Assembly (NCBI GenBank): GCA_019009955.1
Contig: CM032230.1
Coordinates: 108,069,501 to 108,133,500, forward strand
Direction of reading: 5' to 3'
Length of the DNA: 64,000 bases
Origin: Riptortus pedestris
Taxonomy: Eukaryota; Arthropoda; Insecta; Hemiptera; Alydidae
Shown here in pieces: positions 59,235 to 64,000 of the stretch (positions are counted from its first letter, which is position 1; each line of letters starts with the position of its first letter). Under the pieces are notes generated by a model. It did no database searches. It saw only the letters and a list, made by a program, of their open reading frames with translations, and was not told where the DNA came from. The translations under genes and the position numbers were made by a program.

Positions 59235-59710
59235 TAAGGAAACCAGTCTCGCAGGGACAGTGTTAACTAACCACCATTACTCCACCTCATGGATTCGCTA
59301 CGTGTTAGAATGACACGTTCTCGTGATATCATATCAAATTCTATTATATATTTATGTATTATGATGCCTGTATGAGCACTAATGCAAATTCGCGATGATT
59401 ATTGCTTCGTGGTATCCTGACTTTAACTGAAAATGGAATTGAAGGGGATTAACTAAAAGTTGAAAAAAAAAAAAAAAAAAATCAAATAACGGAGTTAACG
59501 TTATAATACAAAATGTGTAGAACAACTGTTCTAGGACATTTAATTCGCAATAATATTGGTTATATAACACATTTCGATATGACCCAAAATAAAGGAGATA
59601 AATACCATTTTGTATTATACTTTAACCCCCTCCCCTCCTCCTTGACCGAATTGGCAATTTACCATACATTCAATTTAGTTTTATATGACTCAATATAATT
59701 TCTAGTCAGG
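59235..59710 (-). mobile_element. strongly diverged P/S element
   Basis: Recognisable in order: a decayed S end (AACCAGTCTCGCAGGGACAG), GGGGATTAACTAAAAGTTGA, an A run, ATCAAATAACGGAGTTAACG, GGACATTTAATTCGCAATAA, TTCGATATGACCCAAAATAA, AACCCCCTCCCCTCCTCCTT and GACCGAATTGGC. No TA tract or P end. It may represent a sister family rather than an old copy. Confidence 0.5.
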
Positions 59711-60488
59711 TACAGAGAAACTAAAAATTTAGGCCTCACCGTACATTGATGGCGCTAGATTGGAAATATATAACTATGGTTGGGGTAATTCTAAAAATAA
59801 TAGAAGTATAATTTAATACGAATCGCTATACATCTTAAGTATTTAACAAGTAAGCAATTAATATATAATAATATTTAATTTTTAAGGAAAATATCTTTTG
59901 ACCACCACTAATTATTATTATTTATTGAAATGAGTTTTGCATCGACAGTTATTCACTCATGAAACAGTATTACTCAACAAAGGAAAACAGCAAAAAAAAA
60001 ACATTTAACAATGAGTGTTTGGAACACCATTAAAAATTTAGTGCTGTACATCATAATTTATTAAATATTTGTATTAGTAACAGACTTTTTTTAATACCTT
60101 TCCCTAATATCTTTGAAGTAAATCTAGTTTTATATAACAAATAAATAAAAGTTTTCAAAACCATTTATATTTCAAAACTTTTCCACCTAGGGAAAGAGTT
60201 TAATAAATGCTAGAAGCCAAATTGTCAGTGTATTCTAAAATCTCGCAACTCCACAGAAAATATACTCCACTTGCATTTTATTATTAGTGTGAATGCGTTT
60301 TACTATTATTGTTTGCGATATATAATGTATAATCTCAGTGGTTATTTACCTTTGAGTGAAATTCCTTTCCGGACATTTTTTTTTTCTTAAATGAACAGAA
60401 TCCAATTCAACCAATGAAATACACAAATATTCTACTTTAATCGTAACTTACAATGGTAAATTAATTTGCGAATGCCATTTTTTACTGT
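59711..60488. other. anonymous AT-rich DNA
   Basis: Nothing recognised. Confidence 0.3.
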
Positions 60489-60694
60489 GCCCCAGGTCAG
60501 CCGTGTGTGTTGCGGCAACGATCTTAATGTTTTTGGTAAACTTAAAATCACTGGTTCAATTCCCATGTGGAAAATCGGAATTTATTTAAGGAGGAAGTAA
60601 CTAAATTAAGTCCGTAGAAATCCTTGCTAAACAATAGATAACCCGTCCGGATTAACCCTTGTAGCACAATTGGGCGCTAATAAATAACAACAAT
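60489..60694 (+). mobile_element. diverged tRNA-derived SINE
   Basis: It keeps the order of the 41470 SINE: CCCCAGGTCAGCCGTGTGTG head, GGTTCAATTCCCATG as the B-box region at 60553, AAATCCTTGCTAAACAATAG, ATAACCCGTCCGGATTAACC and GGGCGCTAATAAATAACAAC. The 3' end lies directly against the P end of the next P/S copy. Confidence 0.75.
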
Positions 60695-60696
60695 TT

Positions 60697-60887
60697 TAAC
60701 AGATTTATCTTAGGGGAAATCAGCTATTGAGGTCGTACTCATGACGGAATTTTCGAAATTTTTCTTCAAATGTCCTAGTAGTTTTTTCGATCCTACCTAA
60801 TAGATGACGAAAATGAGGTCCATGGCAGTGTTTGTTGGAAGTGAAGAATGTTTACTTGGAGAGACAGAAAAAAAATGATGTTCAAAA

Positions 60888-60937
<50 letters not shown>

Positions 60938-61360
60938 ACTAGCGGTCGCAATTTTAGTTGGATCGTTACCAAACTCGATATTTAGTCGTTTTATGTAAAA
61001 AGAAAGATCAAGTTCGTTAACGGCTGAAATCGGACCAGTGGGAGGGGGGTTTAGAGGGGAGGATTTCCGAAAATTCTAAATATTTCCGTTATTGTACGTC
61101 GGATCAAAAAATCGTATAGAATCAATCTTATTGCAAATTAAATTTACTAAAAATACTGTTATATACATTTATTCTCTATCTTGAATATTAACCGAGATAT
61201 TTGCATTTTTATTAAATTTGGGCGGATAACGGATGAGACTTTCCCGCCAAAAGCTAGGTCGGCCGTTTCCTTAACTGTGCTCGTGAAATTTCTCTATTGT
61301 AAAACTTCACGTGGGAAATCTGCTTAGTTTACGCAGCCCCTGCGAGACGAACTTTTTTTT
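60697..61360 (+). mobile_element. P/S element, short class, complete with small insertion
   Basis: P end (TTTTAACAGATTTATCTTAG, GGGAAATCAGCT), GATGACGAAAATGAGGTCC, then a 55-60 bp foreign patch at about 60823-60878 before TTCAAAACTGTG. (TA)n at 60892-60935, ACTAGCGGTCGCAATTTTAG, the G-tract block and the short-class module (CGCCAAAAGCTAGGTCGGCC) follow. The S end is CACGTGGGAAATCTGCTTAG, CCCTGCGAGACGAAC plus T run. Confidence 0.9.
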
Positions 61361-61407
61361 AATTATGCGAAGTTTTACAACATAAACATCTGAACAACAT
61401 TTGCATT

Positions 61408-61526
61408 TTAGCAGATTTCCCTTGAGGGAAATCAGCTATTGAGGTCGTACTCTTACGCGATTTCCGAAAAATGTCTTCAAATGTCCATCGATCCTACCCC
61501 GGAGATGAGGAAAATGAGGTCCGTTC

Positions 61527-61582
<56 letters not shown>

Positions 61583-62256
61583 CTGTTAACGCTCTAGCGG
61601 TCGCAATTTTTGTTTGATCGTTACGAAACTCGATATTTAACCGTTTTATGTAAAAAGACAGATTAAGTTCGTTAATGGCTAAAATCGGACTAGTAAGAGG
61701 GGGGGGGTTTAGAGGGGGAGATTTTTGAAAATTAAAAATATCTCCGTTATTATGCATCGGATCGAAAAATTGTATAGAACCAATCTTAATGCAAATTAAA
61801 TTTACTATAAATATTGTTATATACAGTTATTCTCTATCTTGAATATTAACGGAGATATTTGCATTTTTATGAAGTCTGTGCTCGGGTATAGTTCGGATTA
61901 GATCGGCCATTTCCGTCGGCTCAGGTGGGAGGGTTCTTCTAACCTGTCGTTCCTAACCTTTCGTTACCTTTGTTACTTTGTGAGATTTATGCAAATACTT
62001 TCTGTTCATCCGCCCCCCCCCCTTCTTTAGTTCTTGGACTACTAAAATTTGAGTTATTAAAATATAAATTATTATTCCAATTCAAAAGCCGTTTCAGTTG
62101 GGAATTTATTTTAATTACCTGAAAGATTTCTCATTACCGTTTGTATTTAATCACAGTGGTATTGTGTTACCAGTATGCAGATTTCTCTATTCTAAAACTT
62201 CACATGGGAAATCTGCTTAGTTTACGCAGCCCCTGCGTGACGGACTTTTTTTTTTT
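61408..62256 (+). mobile_element. P/S element, long class, complete
   Basis: About 849 bp. P palindrome (TTAGCAGATTTCCC, GAGGGAAATCAGCT), CCATCGATCCTACCCCGGAG, (TA)n at 61531-61578, GTTAACGCTCTAGCGGTCGC, the G-tract block and ATTAACGGAGATATTTGC. The long-class module (GTTCGGATTAGATCGGCC, CCGCCCCCCCCCCTTCTTTA, TTTCAGTTGGGAATTTATTT) and the S end CACATGGGAAATCTGCTTAG, CCCTGCGTGACGGAC with an 11-12 nt T run complete it. Only 48 bp separate it from the previous copy. Confidence 0.92.
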
Positions 62257-63589
62257 ACCACGTTTTCATGTGCCAAGTATAATTGTTTTCGAAAATAATT
62301 CAATTAATAAAGTTATATTATTTTCTTATATCCCCCGATAGAGGTAAGTAGAAATAAATAGTTGCACAACAACTATTAACACTCATTCCAGAACCGGTTA
62401 TTTTTGTGTAATTTAAAAGTCTTGCCTAATTAGAGTTGATGTTTATTATCATGTAAATACAAAATATGCTATTTCTTATTTTTCCTGGAATCAATTTTTC
62501 GCATACTGACATCTAAAATAATGAACTCAATGTAAGGTCAATTCCTACTGGCTGGGGCATGGAACTTTAGTATGTATTAATATAATTACATTTTCCAGAA
62601 ATTCGGGCATTATTACTTCCAGTTCTTTGGATTCATTATACTGCGAGAAAATGACATCCGAAAAAGAGAGATAATAAATGGATTTGTAATGTCCATTAAA
62701 AAGACTACAGCTTGAAATTCGTTTCTCGATTAACTTCTGAATGGTTGTCATTCATAAGCATTCAACGGCCGTTGATGAACATAATTCTGAAAAGTCAATT
62801 TCAGCCCCATTTATAAGACATCATTCATTTAAAGTGTAAATCAACAAATTCAAGGCTCCGATGAAAGTTTGCACATTTTGATCCACTCATAGGTAATTCT
62901 TTGGTCAGAGGAACTATGAACCGGTCTGACTTCAGTTACTAGTTTTGGACACTTTTTGGTCCATAATACTTTATTATTTTTGTTCTGTGGAAGACATTTG
63001 TCAGTTTGATTCCTGAAGATGTCACTACCCTTAATCATGGCACCTTGATTGATAATTTATTTAAATTACCTATTTTTTTTTTCAAATTATAGCAGATTCC
63101 TATTTTATAAATCTCCCTAGCACGATAAAAAAAAGTCCATTTGTTTATGAGGTATTACCGAATAAAAAAAAGAGAGGAAGACGGCAATAAGTTAAAAAGG
63201 AAAATTATTGAGATAGAAAGCATTTGAAAAAAAAAAACGGTGATTCTTCAGACAGACAAACCCTCATTAAATCCCTCTTAGGTATTAGTCACTTGCCGAC
63301 ATCCGATGTTTAAAATGGAAACACGAGTCCTTAAATTTTTATTTGCCATTGCCATTAAACCTTTCCGCAATCCGACACTCAAAATTATTTAATTCAACTT
63401 CTGGTGCTACTTTTCTATACGTTATCAGGGCCTTTACGATTATTATTTACTATTCTGTTACCACTTGGTTTAAATTCCACCCCCGTAACAAAAAGCGTGT
63501 CAAGACAGTAACGCAAGGTTTTAGTTTCGGGTATAACGTTTTGTTCAATCTCTGCTTCTACCCTTAGTTTTACGGTACTAGTTGTCATT
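62257..63589. other. anonymous DNA
   Basis: Short frames at 62141-62341, 62545-62751, 62850-63038 and 63343-63567 show no recognised motif. No repeat recognised. Confidence 0.3.
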
Positions 63590-64000
63590 ACAGTAACACT
63601 AGATTTCATAACCGAAAAAAAATCATAGTTAACCACAATACCATTCCACATTACCGTTACACTAAATGTCATAATCATAATTGTCATAGTTAACCACAAT
63701 ACCATTCCACATTACCGTTACACTAAATGTCATAATCATAATTGTCATAGTTAACCACAATACCATTCCACATTACCGTTACACTAAATGTCATAATCAT
63801 AATTGTCATAGTTAACCACAATCAATTCCACATTACCGTTACACTAAATGTCATAATCATAATTGTCATAGTTAACCACAATACCGTTCCACATTACCGT
63901 TACACTAAATGTCATAATCATAATTGTCATAGTTAACCACAATACCATTCCACATTACCGTTACACTAAATGTCATAATCATAATTGTTTTAGTTAACCA
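63590..64000 (+). repeat. 61-bp minisatellite, truncated by the window end
   Basis: The landmark AACCACAAT starts at 63631, 63692, 63753, 63814, 63874, 63935 and (partly) 63996, so the period is 61 bp with one 60-bp unit. Units read GTCATAGTTAACCACAATAC, then CATTCCACATTACCGTTACA, then CTAAATGTCATAATCATAAT, nearly identical apart from one altered unit at 63814. The first unit at its left edge is diverged. The array continues beyond the window. Confidence 0.95.

Noticed and set aside
63590..64000. CRISPR-like array of regular repeats
   Set aside because: Units are contiguous 61-bp repeats with no variable spacers, in an animal genome.

Overview
This is a gene-poor, AT-rich animal genome window. 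The repeat content points to an arthropod, most likely an insect: a nuclear Tc1/mariner-superfamily transposon, tRNA-derived SINEs, relics of R2-like and of endonuclease-encoding non-LTR retrotransposons, and many copies of a microsatellite-bearing non-autonomous DNA element. I see no bacterial-style genes, no rRNA, no functional tRNA gene, no CRISPR array and no intact host gene. The species cannot be named from the sequence.

The dominant component is one interspersed family, here called the P/S element. About 25 complete or broken copies cover roughly a quarter of the window. One end (P) is a palindrome built on AGCAGATTTCCC and GGGAAATC. The other end (S) carries the same 12-mer inverted (GGGAAATCTGCT), then a small stem-loop (CGCAG-CCC-CTGCG) and GACGGAC plus a T run. 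A (TA)n tract, sometimes with CA, GA or CT, sits at one fixed interior position. This layout of subterminal inverted repeats, central microsatellite and terminal stem-loop fits Helentron-associated (HINE / DINE-1-like) elements; that assignment is inference. In the feature list, '+' means the P end is on the left. Three size classes are visible: long (about 0.8-1.0 kb), short (about 0.6-0.7 kb) and a compact form of about 0.36 kb without the TA tract.

Layout. 1-1.1 kb holds the only host-exon candidates. 1.5-6.8 kb is stacked P/S elements, including a clean nested insertion and an R2-like relic. 6.8-9.4 kb is anonymous. 9.4-14.2 kb holds degraded P/S and SINE fragments. 14.6-19 kb is mostly anonymous, with a T-rich degenerate repeat. 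19-26 kb holds P/S copies and a 0.5-kb (CT)n tract. 27-31 kb holds P/S copies, an inverted pair of unclassified repeats and a repeat with an internal duplication. 32-37.3 kb is a run of P/S copies, one split by a SINE. 38-41.7 kb holds small palindromic elements and a SINE. 43.3-46.1 kb is a P/S copy split in its TA tract by a 2,020-bp DD41D transposon whose transposase has two stops. 46.8-55.6 kb holds more P/S copies, one nested pair and the second R2-like relic. 58.3-59 kb is a reverse-transcriptase relic. 60.5-62.3 kb is a SINE followed by two P/S copies. The last 400 bp is a 61-bp minisatellite that runs off the window.

No genes work together here. The interest lies in transposon structure and in the insertion history readable from the nested copies.
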